Positions 54,076-62,768 are shown, counted from the stretch's first letter. The stretch is DNA of 64,000 nt from Roseateles chitinivorans (GCF_002761755.1 NZ_PEOG01000019.1:1-64000), one strand, 5' to 3'. Numbers and translations are program-made. The notes: generated by a model not told the origin, from the letters alone.

Positions 54076-55722
54076 ATGGGCGATTCCAATCGGCTCCCCA
54101 TCAGCTTCATGCTCGACCACCGCGCCCCCAATTTCCGGCCCCGATTCATTGTTGGAAGGTTGAATCGGCTACGCCGTGGGGTGCCGTGTCTTCTGTTGAT
54201 TCTTGGAGTCGGACGCGGGCTTGGCATTTACGAGCCGGAAGGTCTGGCGGGAATCCCGCCATGGCGAATCGCGGAATGGGCGGTGTCTGGGCTGGCACTT
54301 CTTTGGATGTTGATTGGCGTTCGAGCGCTTCCATCGAATCGGAAACTATTTCGTCCGTCGTTTCGGATCACTATTCCCTTGATGATCGCCACCGTGGCGC
54401 TCATTGCTGGCATTGCACTCGGGATCCACGGAGACAAGCTGCGGTGGCCCTTCCATCGGCCCGATTCGATCCAGACCCCTTCCATCTGGGTCAATGCCGT
54501 GTTTCCGGTGCTGGCCTTCAGCTTTCAGCAAGAGATCTGGCAGCGCGCACTCCTTCAATCGGCGCTGTCTCGCCTATGGGGAAACCGGTGGCTCGGACTC
54601 GCCTCCACGGCTGTGCTGATCAGCAGCCTGCAGCCGTCGGGCCAGCAAGGCTTCGCGCTATGTTCGGCGGTGCTTCTCGGCGTCGTCTTCATCCGCACGC
54701 GATCGGTGTTGTCCACCACCGCCGTGAGTCTGACGGTGGGCCTGCCGCTGGGCATGCTCCAAGGCGGCCCGCTGGCGTCCGAGGGCCTCCTCGCACGCGG
54801 CGACTTCCTGCTGATGAAGCCGCCGCTGCTCCTCGGGTTGTTGTCACTCGCCGTCGCCGTGGAGCTCTGGTACCGGCGGTCGCCTCGGCTGCTCCAGTCG
54901 ATCAAGGCGGTGGCCAGGACGCTGTTGCTGATGGCGTTCGCCTATGCGCTCTACAAACTCACAGCGATCCTGCTGGCGCCCCTCTGGCAAGCAGTGATCG
55001 GCCGCGGCGAATGGATGAAGGAATCGGCGGTCGTTCGCATGGCCCTTCTCGTCTCGGCCGCCGTGCCGGTGATGGCGTTGGCCTGGCTGCGGCGAGGTCC
55101 ATCGCTGCGCGAGCTCCTGGCCCTTTGGCCGGTGGCGAGTCTGGGGCTGGTCGGCGTGGCCGCCTGGATACCGGCGATCGCCGCGGCGATCGCGATACCG
55201 GACGCTTTTCGCGTCGGCGCCTTCACCTCCTTGAGTCCCTTGACGGCGAACCCGCGAGCCTGGTTGGGCGCGGCGCTGCCGCTCGTTGTGGCTGCGTTGC
55301 AGGAGGAACTGGTGCATCGAGCGCTGGTGCAATCGCTGCTCAGCCGGCTGTTCCGGAGTGAATGGGTGGGGCTGGTGCTCGGCGCCTTGCACTTCGCGGC
55401 GTTTCATCCATTGGAGAGCGCGGTATTCGTCCTGCCAGGCGGGCTGCTCTTTGGTCTCGTCTTCATGCGCACGCGATCCATCGTGTGCACGACGCTGCTG
55501 CATCTCACCCTGAACATCGCAACGCACCTGCTCCACACCGCGGAGTCCATGCGCTCGTTGTTCCTGTCGCCGGACAACAGCGATGCCAAGCGCATCGCCG
55601 TCGGCGGATTGATCCTGGTCCTCACGGCCGCATTCGAAGGCGTCTGGCGATGGTCGGCCCACCGGCGCGGCCCGGCCGGTCTCCCGAACGAGAGAGCCGC
55701 TCCGGCGTCCCTCGCGCCATGA
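54076..55722 (+). CDS. CPBP-family intramembrane protease, duplicated domain
   Basis: A 548-residue polytopic membrane protein with two halves of similar layout. The C-terminal half carries the CPBP (CAAX protease/Abi) motifs: glutamates in AALQEELVHRALVQSLLSR and histidines in LHFAAFHPLE, plus a last helix LLHLTLNIATHLLH. The N-terminal half keeps the same pattern in degraded form (FQQEIWQRALLQSALSRLWG; no His-x-x-x-His). It is likely a membrane protease with one active and one inactive copy. Homologues process prenylated-type or bacteriocin-related peptides, but the substrate here is unknown. The start could be the ATG at 54109. Confidence 0.8.
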   Translation: MGDSNRLPISFMLDHRAPNFRPRFIVGRLNRLRRGVPCLLLILGVGRGLGIYEPEGLAGIPPWRIAEWAVSGLALLWMLIGVRALPSNRKLFRPSFRITIPLMIATVALIAGIALGIHGDKLRWPFHRPDSIQTPSIWVNAVFPVLAFSFQQEIWQRALLQSALSRLWGNRWLGLASTAVLISSLQPSGQQGFALCSAVLLGVVFIRTRSVLSTTAVSLTVGLPLGMLQGGPLASEGLLARGDFLLMKPPLLLGLLSLAVAVELWYRRSPRLLQSIKAVARTLLLMAFAYALYKLTAILLAPLWQAVIGRGEWMKESAVVRMALLVSAAVPVMALAWLRRGPSLRELLALWPVASLGLVGVAAWIPAIAAAIAIPDAFRVGAFTSLSPLTANPRAWLGAALPLVVAALQEELVHRALVQSLLSRLFRSEWVGLVLGALHFAAFHPLESAVFVLPGGLLFGLVFMRTRSIVCTTLLHLTLNIATHLLHTAESMRSLFLSPDNSDAKRIAVGGLILVLTAAFEGVWRWSAHRRGPAGLPNERAAPASLAP

Positions 55723-55750
55723 TCGCCGGGATTCCAGTCACGCCGATGCC

Positions 55751-56848
55751 ATGCAGTACCGACGACTCCCACCGCTCACGCTGGCGGCGCTCACCGTAGC
55801 CACCATCTCGGCCGCCCAAGCGCAATCCACCGCCACGATCTATGGCCGCCTCAACGTCTCGCTCGAGCATGCCGAAGCGAGTGGCGCCCCGCGCGATCGC
55901 GCCGTCAGCCGTGAATCCAACAACCGCTCCGTCATCGGCTTCCGCGGCGCCGAGCACCTCGGCGACGGCTACCAGGCCGTGTTTCAGATCGAGGGCTCGC
56001 TGGCGCTGGACACCGGCACCGGTCCGTCGCTCGCCAACCGCGACACCCGCGTGGGACTGCAGACGCCTGCGGGGCTCGTCTTCGTCGGTCATTGGGGCAC
56101 CCCCTACCTGCTGTCGACCAGCACCCTCGACCCCTGGTACCCCACCACCGCCGGCTACATGGCGCTGATGGCCAACGGCTCGGCGCCCAGCACCAACCAC
56201 CTCGGCAACACCGCATCTTTCGACCGACGCCAGCAGAACGTGGTCCAGTACTGGACGCCCGCCTGGCAAGGCTTCGCCGGCCGTGTGGCCTACGCGCTGA
56301 ACGACGGCGAGACTGGGCCGAACGGCTCGAGGCCCGATCTGTGGTCCGCGTCGCTCAGCTGGGAGGGCGGCCCATGGAGTCTCTCGCTCGCGCACGAGGC
56401 GCACCGCGGCTACCAGGGCCCGGGGCTCACCGACACCGCGACCAAGCTGGGCGCCGCCTACCGCGCCGGCCCGGCCCGTCTGACGGGCGCCATCGAACAC
56501 CTGCGCTATGAAACGCCGCTCGGCGCCTTGACGCGCAACGCGTTCTTCATCGCGGCCACCTGGCAGATCGCTCGCTTCAACCTGCGTGCGAGCTTCACCG
56601 ATGCCGATCAGGGCCACGGCCCGGCGGGCGCTCGGGTCGGATTCGTCTCGGCGGGCGACGCGACCGGCGCGCGGCAGTGGACGCTGGGCACGGATTACAC
56701 GCTGTCGCCGCGCACCGGCCTCTATGCGTATGTCTCGCGCATCGACAACCAGGCGCGCGCCGCTTACGACTTCGCCATCAACCCGCTCGGCGTCGGCGCC
56801 GGCGAGACGCCGACCGTCGTCGCGCTGGGGATGCGGCACAGCTTCTGA
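55751..56848 (+). CDS. Gram-negative trimeric porin (OmpC/Porin_4 type)
   Basis: A 365-residue outer-membrane porin. A signal peptide (ending AAQAQ) is followed by the standard betaproteobacterial start STATIYGRLNVSLEHAEA, the turn GFRGAEHLGDGYQAVFQIEG and a long third loop region. The last strand ends VVALGMRHSF with the C-terminal Phe needed for barrel assembly. It allows diffusion of small solutes. It starts 28 bp after the CPBP gene, but no functional link is evident. Confidence 0.93.
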   Translation: MQYRRLPPLTLAALTVATISAAQAQSTATIYGRLNVSLEHAEASGAPRDRAVSRESNNRSVIGFRGAEHLGDGYQAVFQIEGSLALDTGTGPSLANRDTRVGLQTPAGLVFVGHWGTPYLLSTSTLDPWYPTTAGYMALMANGSAPSTNHLGNTASFDRRQQNVVQYWTPAWQGFAGRVAYALNDGETGPNGSRPDLWSASLSWEGGPWSLSLAHEAHRGYQGPGLTDTATKLGAAYRAGPARLTGAIEHLRYETPLGALTRNAFFIAATWQIARFNLRASFTDADQGHGPAGARVGFVSAGDATGARQWTLGTDYTLSPRTGLYAYVSRIDNQARAAYDFAINPLGVGAGETPTVVALGMRHSF

Positions 56849-56953
56849 GGCTTCGCGATCGCTGTCCCTCATTGCAGCCAGGCATATCCATATGCGAGGG
56901 ACGGCACGCGACTGGTGGCAACATGCCCCTTCCTACGAACAACGAGGGGCCTC

Positions 56954-57745
56954 ATGAAAGCCTTCCGCACCTCCCTGATCGCCGCCGCGCTGCTCGCCGG
57001 TGCCTCCCTCGCGGCCCAGGCCGCCGACCTGCTCGACGATGTGAAGTCGCGCGGCACGCTGCGTGTCGCTGTCGAGGGCACCTACCCGCCGTTCAACTTC
57101 AAGGACGCCAAGGGCCAGCTCGACGGCTTCGATGTCGACATCGCCAAGGCGATCGCCGCCAAGCTCGGCGTGAAGCCGGAATTCACCACCACCGAATGGA
57201 GCGGCATCCTCGCCGGCCTGCAGGCGGGCAAGTACGACGTCATCGTCAACCAGGTGGCCGCCACCGACGAGCGCCGCAAGACCTTCGACTTCAGCGCGCC
57301 CTACGTCACCTCCTATCCGCAGCTGATCGTCCGCGCCAATGAGTCCCGTCCGCTGCAGTCGCCGGCCGACCTCAAGGGCAAGAAGATCGGCGTCGGCCAG
57401 GGCAGCAACTTCGCCGACCTGGCCAAGACCTGGGAAGGCGCCGAGGTGCGCACCTATCCCGGCGCCACCGAGTACCTCCAGGACCTGGCCACCGGCCGCA
57501 TCGACGCCGCCCTCAACGACAGCCTGCTGATCCCCTACCTGAAGGAAAAGACCAAGCTGCCGATCAAGGCCGGCGCCGCCATCGGCAAGCCCGCCACCAA
57601 TGCGATCCCGTTCCGCAAGGGCAGCCCGAAGTTCCAGGCCGCCATCGACAAGGCGATCGCCGATCTCCAGGCCGACGGCACCTACGCCAGGATCTCGACC
57701 AAGTGGTTCGAGCGTGACGTGAGCAAGCCGATCGACAACAAGTGA
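56954..57745 (+). CDS. Amino-acid ABC transporter periplasmic binding protein
   Basis: A 263-residue family 3 solute-binding protein. A signal peptide (about residues 1-23, ending AAQAADL) precedes a mature start SRGTLRVAVEGTYPPFNFKD and core motifs GFDVDIAKAIAAKLG and ATDERRKTFDFSAPYVTSYP. It resembles cystine/polar amino-acid binders such as FliY/TcyA, but the ligand cannot be settled from sequence. The start at 56954 has GAGGGG upstream. No permease or ATPase follows on the plus strand; the next gene converges, so the transporter partners are encoded elsewhere. Confidence 0.88.
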   Translation: MKAFRTSLIAAALLAGASLAAQAADLLDDVKSRGTLRVAVEGTYPPFNFKDAKGQLDGFDVDIAKAIAAKLGVKPEFTTTEWSGILAGLQAGKYDVIVNQVAATDERRKTFDFSAPYVTSYPQLIVRANESRPLQSPADLKGKKIGVGQGSNFADLAKTWEGAEVRTYPGATEYLQDLATGRIDAALNDSLLIPYLKEKTKLPIKAGAAIGKPATNAIPFRKGSPKFQAAIDKAIADLQADGTYARISTKWFERDVSKPIDNK

Positions 57746-57797
57746 TCGCGCGCCGGCCCGCGGTCCACGCCGCGGGCCGGCTGACGCGGACCACCGC

Positions 57798-59915
57798 TCA
57801 ACTGGCCAGCGCCTCTCTTCCCTTCGGGCGCGGCAGCTCGTCGACCACGCCACCGTCGAGCACGATCACCCGCTCCGCGCCGGCGATCGTGTCCGATCGG
57901 TGCGCGATCATCAATCGCGTCACCGGCAACTGGGCCAGGTTCGCGGTCACCGCCCGCTCCCGCGCGACATCGAGGTGGCTGGTCGCCTCGTCGAGCGCCA
58001 GGATCCTCGGTCGGCGATAGATCGCCCGCGCCAGCAGCAGCCGCTGCTTCTGTCCGCCCGACAGGCCGCTGCCCAAGTCGCCGACCAGGGTCTGGTAGCC
58101 CATCGGCATCCGGCAGATGTCCTCGTGGATCTGCGCCAGCATCGCGCTGGCCTGCACCCGCTCCAGGTCGGGCTGCGTGTCGAAGCAGGCGATGTTGTCC
58201 GCCAGCGAGCCGGTCAGCAGGACGTCCTCCTGCATCACCGTGCCGATCTGGCGGCGCACATTCCTCAGCCCGAGCTGCCGCATCGGCATGCCGCCGTAGC
58301 GCACCTCGCCCTCCTCGGGCTCCAGCAGACCGAGCAGCACCTTCAGCAGCGTCGTCTTGCCCGAGCCGCTCGGGCCGGTGATGGCGATGCTCTGGCCCGC
58401 GGGCACCGTCAGGTTCACATGGCGCAGGATCCAGGGTTCGCGATCGCCGTAGCGGAAGCTGACGTCGCGCAGTTCCAGGCTGGCTGAAAGATGCGCCAGG
58501 TCGTGGTCCGGCACCTCGTCGGGCTCGGGCGGTTCGAGCGCGATGTCGGCCAGGCGTTCGGCATGCAGGCCCAGCATGCGCAGCTCCACCGCATAGTTGA
58601 TCAGCGCCGACACGCGGCCGGTGAACTGGCCCTTGTAGCTGAGGAACGCGAACAGCATGCCCACCGTCATCGTCACCGAGCCGGCCTGTTGCCCATCCAG
58701 GATGAGCCCGGCGCCGAGGAACAGCACCAGCAGGTTCTCCACGCCGAAGAGGAAGGTGTTGGCGGTGCTCATCGCCATCGACAGCTTGGCGGTGCGGACA
58801 TCGCGGTTCTGGACCTCGACGATCAGGTTCTGCCATTGCGCGCGCCGTTCCTGCTCGCGGCCGAACAGCTTCAGCGGTGTCATGGCGCGCAGGGTCTCGA
58901 GGAAGTGCGTGCTCTCCCGGGCGGCGGCGACCAGCCGTTCGGCGGCCGCGTCGCGCAGCGGGCGGTAGGCGGCCCAGCGCAGCAGGCCGTACAGCACGAC
59001 GGCGGCGATGACGACCAGCGCCAGCGGCCAGGCATAGATCAGCATCATGACCAGCGCGGCGATGCCCATCAGGCCATCGAGGAGCGCCTCGATCGCGGCG
59101 GTGGTCAGCGTCTTCTGGATCGCGTCGACGGCGCCGAAGCGCGAGGTGATGTCGCCGAGATGGCGCCGTTCGAAGAAGCCGACCGGCAGCCGGAGCAGGT
59201 GGGCGAAGGTATTGCCCCGCCACTGCAGCGACAGCGTCTGTGTCAGCAGGATCAGCATCCAGGAGCGCGCCAGGCCGAGCGCCGTCTGGGTCACGAGCAG
59301 CAGGCCGAAGCCGACCAGCAGCACCTTGAGCAGGTCGCGATCGCCGGAGGTGAGGACGTCGTCGATGATGAGTTGGTTGCACAGCGGCGCGACGATCGCG
59401 AACAACTCCAGCACCAGCGCGACGAGCAGGATCTGCAACAGCGATCGACGCAGGCCCAGCACCTTGCCGGTGAGCGCGGCGAGCGAAACCCGCGGCGGCG
59501 GCGCGGCGGGCTTGAAGTCGGCATTGGGCGTCAGTTCGACCGCCACGCCGGTGAAATGGGCGGAGACCTCGTCCAGGCTCAGCCGTCGCTCGCCGACGGC
59601 CGGGTCCAGCACGGTGACGCTGTCGCGACGGACCTTGACCAGCACCACGAAGTGGTTCATGTCCCAGTGCAGGATGCAGGGCAGCGACAGCTTGGCGAGG
59701 AAGGGCATGTCCAGCTTCAGCGGCCGACCGGAAAAACCGATGCCTGCGGCGACCTCCAGCAGGTCCCGCAGCTTCATGCCCTTGAGCGCGGCGGGAAAGC
59801 GCCGTCGCAGGTCCTGCAGCGTCGTGGATTGCCCGTGGGCCGTCGCGATCATCGCCAGGCAGGCCAGGCCGCACTCGGCGATCTCGGATTGGAGGATGGG
59901 AGCGGGGCGGGTCAT
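57798..59915 (-). CDS. Peptide/bacteriocin ABC exporter with C39 peptidase domain
   Basis: A 705-residue fusion. Residues about 1-135 form a C39 cysteine peptidase (catalytic Cys in SEIAECGLACLAMIA, His in HWDMNHFVVLV, Asp in LDPAVGE). About 155-440 is a six-helix ABC membrane domain. About 475-690 is the ATPase (Walker A GPSGSGKTTLL, signature LSGGQKQRLLLARA, Walker B ILALDEATSHLD). Proteins of this type cut a double-glycine leader and export the mature peptide. All catalytic residues are present. The start overlaps the stop of the upstream secreted-protein gene (ATGA). The likely substrate is the 49-residue peptide at 60833-60982, with the HlyD-like protein as adaptor. Confidence 0.94.
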   Translation of the reverse strand: MTRPAPILQSEIAECGLACLAMIATAHGQSTTLQDLRRRFPAALKGMKLRDLLEVAAGIGFSGRPLKLDMPFLAKLSLPCILHWDMNHFVVLVKVRRDSVTVLDPAVGERRLSLDEVSAHFTGVAVELTPNADFKPAAPPPRVSLAALTGKVLGLRRSLLQILLVALVLELFAIVAPLCNQLIIDDVLTSGDRDLLKVLLVGFGLLLVTQTALGLARSWMLILLTQTLSLQWRGNTFAHLLRLPVGFFERRHLGDITSRFGAVDAIQKTLTTAAIEALLDGLMGIAALVMMLIYAWPLALVVIAAVVLYGLLRWAAYRPLRDAAAERLVAAARESTHFLETLRAMTPLKLFGREQERRAQWQNLIVEVQNRDVRTAKLSMAMSTANTFLFGVENLLVLFLGAGLILDGQQAGSVTMTVGMLFAFLSYKGQFTGRVSALINYAVELRMLGLHAERLADIALEPPEPDEVPDHDLAHLSASLELRDVSFRYGDREPWILRHVNLTVPAGQSIAITGPSGSGKTTLLKVLLGLLEPEEGEVRYGGMPMRQLGLRNVRRQIGTVMQEDVLLTGSLADNIACFDTQPDLERVQASAMLAQIHEDICRMPMGYQTLVGDLGSGLSGGQKQRLLLARAIYRRPRILALDEATSHLDVARERAVTANLAQLPVTRLMIAHRSDTIAGAERVIVLDGGVVDELPRPKGREALAS

Positions 59916-60658
59916 GGGTGCTCCTGCCGCATGCCGATGACGTACTTGCCGCCGCTCGGGGTGACCAGGACCTCGTGGACCGGTCCGTCCAGCGGGACGA
60001 TCACCGCGGGACCGCGTGGCGTCTGCCGAGTCTCCAGGGCCACGCGCGTGCCGCTCGCATCGTGACCGATGACGGTCAGCGCTTCATCGAGCGGGTAGAA
60101 GGTCACATCGGCGCATCGGATGTCCCGCGCCTCCAGGGCCTGCAGCCAGCCCTGGGCCTTGAACATGGCCACCGCCTGTCCGCAGGCGGCGCGAAGACGC
60201 TCGGCCGGATAGCGATCATCGGCGCGCGGCGCGATCGCGATCCAGTACTCGATCGACACGCTGCCCTTCGGTCGATTGACGACGAAGCGGGCGCGCTCGG
60301 CATCGACCGCAAAGGCGGTGGGCAAGGGCGCCCATCCTTTTCTTGTCGGAATGGCGACGATCGTTTCGGCGTCCTCGACCGCGAGCGTGAGCTTGTCGAA
60401 GGAAAAGCTGGACGGATCCGACGGCGACAGGCGGAGGTACCACTGCACCAGGTCTTGTGGACCCGGGTACGACTTGACGAAGGCCATGGCCTGCCTCGCC
60501 GTGCGAAAGGAAAGGTGATGGCGGTGGACAGCGGTCTGTCCGGAGATCTCGGATCGGGGGAGCGGGATCGGATCCCTCGGTTCGGACTCGGCCGAGGCGC
60601 CGCCGAGGACGGCGAATCCGATCAGCCCGACAAGGCCGGTGAACAAGGTGCGTTTCAT
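59912..60658 (-). CDS. Secreted protein of unknown function in peptide-export operon
   Basis: A 248-residue protein with a signal peptide (MKRTLFTGLVGLIGFAVLGG, ending about ASA at residue 23). The mature part has mixed alpha/beta character with one Cys pair (RAACGQAV, DIRCADV). I recognise no family. It lies between the GG-leader peptide gene and its exporter and overlaps the exporter start, so it is probably part of the same system. Immunity to the peptide, a periplasmic chaperone or an accessory factor are possibilities; none is shown by the sequence. Confidence 0.75.
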   Translation of the reverse strand: MKRTLFTGLVGLIGFAVLGGASAESEPRDPIPLPRSEISGQTAVHRHHLSFRTARQAMAFVKSYPGPQDLVQWYLRLSPSDPSSFSFDKLTLAVEDAETIVAIPTRKGWAPLPTAFAVDAERARFVVNRPKGSVSIEYWIAIAPRADDRYPAERLRAACGQAVAMFKAQGWLQALEARDIRCADVTFYPLDEALTVIGHDASGTRVALETRQTPRGPAVIVPLDGPVHEVLVTPSGGKYVIGMRQEHP

Positions 60659-60701
60659 TGCTGGAAGCTGCCGTGCGCCCTGGCGGCGCGACGCTGTGAG
60701 T

Positions 60702-60725
60702 GGCCGACCACCGTGGTGGTCGGCC
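60702..60725. repeat. Perfect hairpin downstream of the GG peptide gene
   Basis: GGCCGACCACC, loop GT, GGTGGTCGGCC: a perfect 11-bp stem between the peptide gene and the secreted-protein gene. No T-run follows on the minus strand. It could shield the peptide mRNA from 3' decay or act as an attenuator that makes more peptide than exporter. A related hairpin lies on the other side of the peptide gene. Confidence 0.7.
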
Positions 60726-60832
60726 GTTCGTGAGGTCGAGGCTTCGTCCTGACGCCGATCCGGTCGGCCGGATCACTCCGGCCCCCGACCCGGCACAGGA
60801 GGTCGAGTCAACGCGAGGTCTGTGCATCCGCG

Positions 60833-60982
60833 TCAGCAGATGCGCGCCGCCGCCGGCCCGAACAGTCCGAAGTGCGCGCCGAGATAGGACGCGGCGCAGC
60901 GGCCCATGAACTTGGCGAACTTGGACAGGAATCCGCCACCGCCATGCACTTGATCGATCTCTTCTTGAGTCAGTTCAGTCAT
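60833..60982 (-). CDS. Double-glycine-leader peptide (class II microcin/bacteriocin-like precursor)
   Basis: A 49-codon gene with a strong ribosome site (AAGGAGA) before the ATG at 60982. The leader MTELTQEEIDQVHGG matches the double-glycine type (acidic and hydrophobic positions before V-x-G-G) cut by C39 peptidases. Cleavage would leave a 34-residue core rich in Gly, Ala and Phe, with Lys21, Lys24, Arg28 and Arg47 giving a positive charge and cysteines at positions 29 and 49 (the last residue) that could form a disulfide. It lies between hlyD-like and C39-exporter genes on the same strand, as in microcin operons. Antibacterial activity or signalling is inferred, not seen. It is an isolated ORF of only 150 bp, but start, leader and context agree. 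Confidence 0.85.
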   Translation of the reverse strand: MTELTQEEIDQVHGGGGFLSKFAKFMGRCAASYLGAHFGLFGPAAARIC

Positions 60983-61003
60983 TTCAATCTCCTTCAGTTG
61001 AGT

Positions 61004-61021
61004 GGCCGAGAACGGTCGGCC
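61004..61021. repeat. Hairpin upstream of the GG peptide gene
   Basis: GGCCGA, loop GAACGG, TCGGCC, in the 85 bp between the HlyD-like stop and the peptide start. It and the hairpin at 60702-60725 both begin TGAGTGGCCGA on the plus strand, so the peptide gene is bracketed by two related structures. Confidence 0.6.
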
Positions 61022-61067
61022 GCCGTTTCTCCCGCGCCGATCGCTCGGCGACGGAGAGCCTTGAGCG

Positions 61068-62360
61068 CTAGATCCGCTTGGCGGTTGCCAGCAGCGGCTC
61101 CAGCAGCCATTCCCAGATGCGCCGGTGCTCGAGCGTCACGTCGGCGTCGAGCGCCATGCCGGCGCGCAGCGGGACCTTCCGGCCGTAGGCGTCGATGGAC
61201 AGCCGGTCCAGTCGCACGTCGATGCGGTACAGCGGCTCATTCGCCTGCGCCGCGCTGACCAGCGCCTGCGCCTGCCCCGCCGGCAGGTCCTGCGGCGCGA
61301 TCGGCGTCGGGCTCACGTGTTCGACCTCGCCCTTGGCCATGCCGAATTTCTGATACGGGTAGGCCGCGTATCGCAGCCACACCGCCTGCCCCGGCTGCAC
61401 GAAACCCACCGTGCGGCTCGGCGCGTACAGCTGCGCGACCAGTCGCGGCGTCGGCTTCGGATCGGCTGCATCGCGAGGCGTCTCGTCGTGCGGCACCAGC
61501 GTCACCAGGGTTTGTCCCGCTTGCACCGCCTGCCCGGCGTGCAAGGGCATGGCGCTGACGCGGCCATCGCGCGGCGCGGTCACCGCCACGCCCGCTCGGG
61601 CTTCGATCTCCGATCGCTCCTGCGCCAGCTGCGCCACCCCGCGATCGAGCTGCGCGAGCGCTGTCGCGAGCGAGGTCGGAATCGCGACGAGTTCCGCCTC
61701 CAGCGACCTCGCCTCCCGCGTGACCGCCTCCAGCGCGCGCTGTCCGTTGCGCTCGCGCGCCCGCAGGTCCAGCAGTTCCTCGTCCTTCTGCTGGCGCTGT
61801 GTCTCCGACACGAAGCCGTCCTCCGCCAGCGACGCATAACGCTCCCGGCTGCGCCGGGCGAGTCCCACCCGCTCGCGCACCAGCGCCAGTTCCTCGCCCG
61901 CCTGCTCCGCCTCGGCGCGCAGGCTGCGCAACCGCGCGGTGATCGTCTCCCGACGTTCCTCGGCCTGGCGCTGCTGCAGCCGACGCTCCTGCGCCAGGCT
62001 CCGGGCGCGCGCCTCGATCGCGCGCAGCGCAAGCGCCGTCATGTCGCCGCCGTCGACGATGCGCTCGCTGCGCACCCGGATCAGCGGCTGACCGCGGCGG
62101 ACTTCCTCGCCCTCGCCGACGAGCAGCTCATGCGCATGACCCTGCAACGGCGAGGCGACCTGCAGCAGCCCGCCCGACGGCATCAGCAGCCCGGGCACGC
62201 GTGCCTTGCGTGTGACCTGTCCGAGCAGCGCGAACCCGATCAGCGCGATCGCGAGCACCACCGCGATCGCCGCGACGACGGCGAATGCCGGCCGCTGTGC
62301 CACGCGGATGGCGCCCATCCACGAGGCTTGTTGAGACGCTGTGACCGCCGCTCGAAACAT
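61068..62360 (-). CDS. HlyD-family membrane fusion protein for peptide export
   Basis: A 430-residue periplasmic adaptor. A short cytosolic N-terminus and one membrane helix (about residues 28-50) are followed by a lipoyl/barrel-sandwich half, a long alpha-hairpin coiled coil (about 110-250, rich in Arg/Glu/Ala/Gln) and the return barrel (APRDGRVSAMPLHAGQAVQAGQTLVTLVP). This is the CvaA/HlyD class found with C39-type ABC exporters. The ATG at 62360 was chosen because it directly precedes the membrane anchor; 40 more in-frame codons exist upstream. It is the first gene of the operon with the peptide and exporter. The outer-membrane TolC partner is not in the window. Confidence 0.9.
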   Translation of the reverse strand: MFRAAVTASQQASWMGAIRVAQRPAFAVVAAIAVVLAIALIGFALLGQVTRKARVPGLLMPSGGLLQVASPLQGHAHELLVGEGEEVRRGQPLIRVRSERIVDGGDMTALALRAIEARARSLAQERRLQQRQAEERRETITARLRSLRAEAEQAGEELALVRERVGLARRSRERYASLAEDGFVSETQRQQKDEELLDLRARERNGQRALEAVTREARSLEAELVAIPTSLATALAQLDRGVAQLAQERSEIEARAGVAVTAPRDGRVSAMPLHAGQAVQAGQTLVTLVPHDETPRDAADPKPTPRLVAQLYAPSRTVGFVQPGQAVWLRYAAYPYQKFGMAKGEVEHVSPTPIAPQDLPAGQAQALVSAAQANEPLYRIDVRLDRLSIDAYGRKVPLRAGMALDADVTLEHRRIWEWLLEPLLATAKRI

Positions 62361-62768
62361 CTTCCGTCCCCTGTCTGTCGACGCCGCCGAAGCGACCAGA
62401 GGGCGGATTCTTTTGCCGGATCGGCGCGTCGATCGGCGTGCGGAGTGGGAGCACCTCTTGAGGATTGCGCCGCACGGCAAAGCGTGCTGTGCCGACGTTC
62501 GGCGAACTGGATTGCTGAGAACGGGGCAGTCGACCGACTTCGAAAAGTCGGTCAGGCGCAGGCGCTAGCGACCGAGGTGGCATGAGCCGGCGCACGGATT
62601 CAACAAACCCTACAGCCTCATTGATCGAGATGGCCCAGCGCAGCCATCGGGCTTGGCGAGAAGTTTGGTCGCCCATGTGGCGCGGCGCCCACGCCAGTGA
62701 AGGCGGGGCGCCGCGGAGGCGAAGGGGGAGATGAACGCGCGCCGGTCGCGAGCAGCGCGGCGGGCGCC
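62361..62768. promoter_or_regulatory. Upstream region of peptide-export operon with a perfect palindrome
   Basis: These 408 bp hold no convincing gene. At 62532-62553 lies GACCGACTT-CGAA-AAGTCGGTC, a perfect dyad with 9-bp arms, 172 bp upstream of the hlyD-like start. It is a candidate operator for the export operon or a weak terminator for the EF-hand gene; no T-run follows on the minus strand. Confidence 0.5.
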
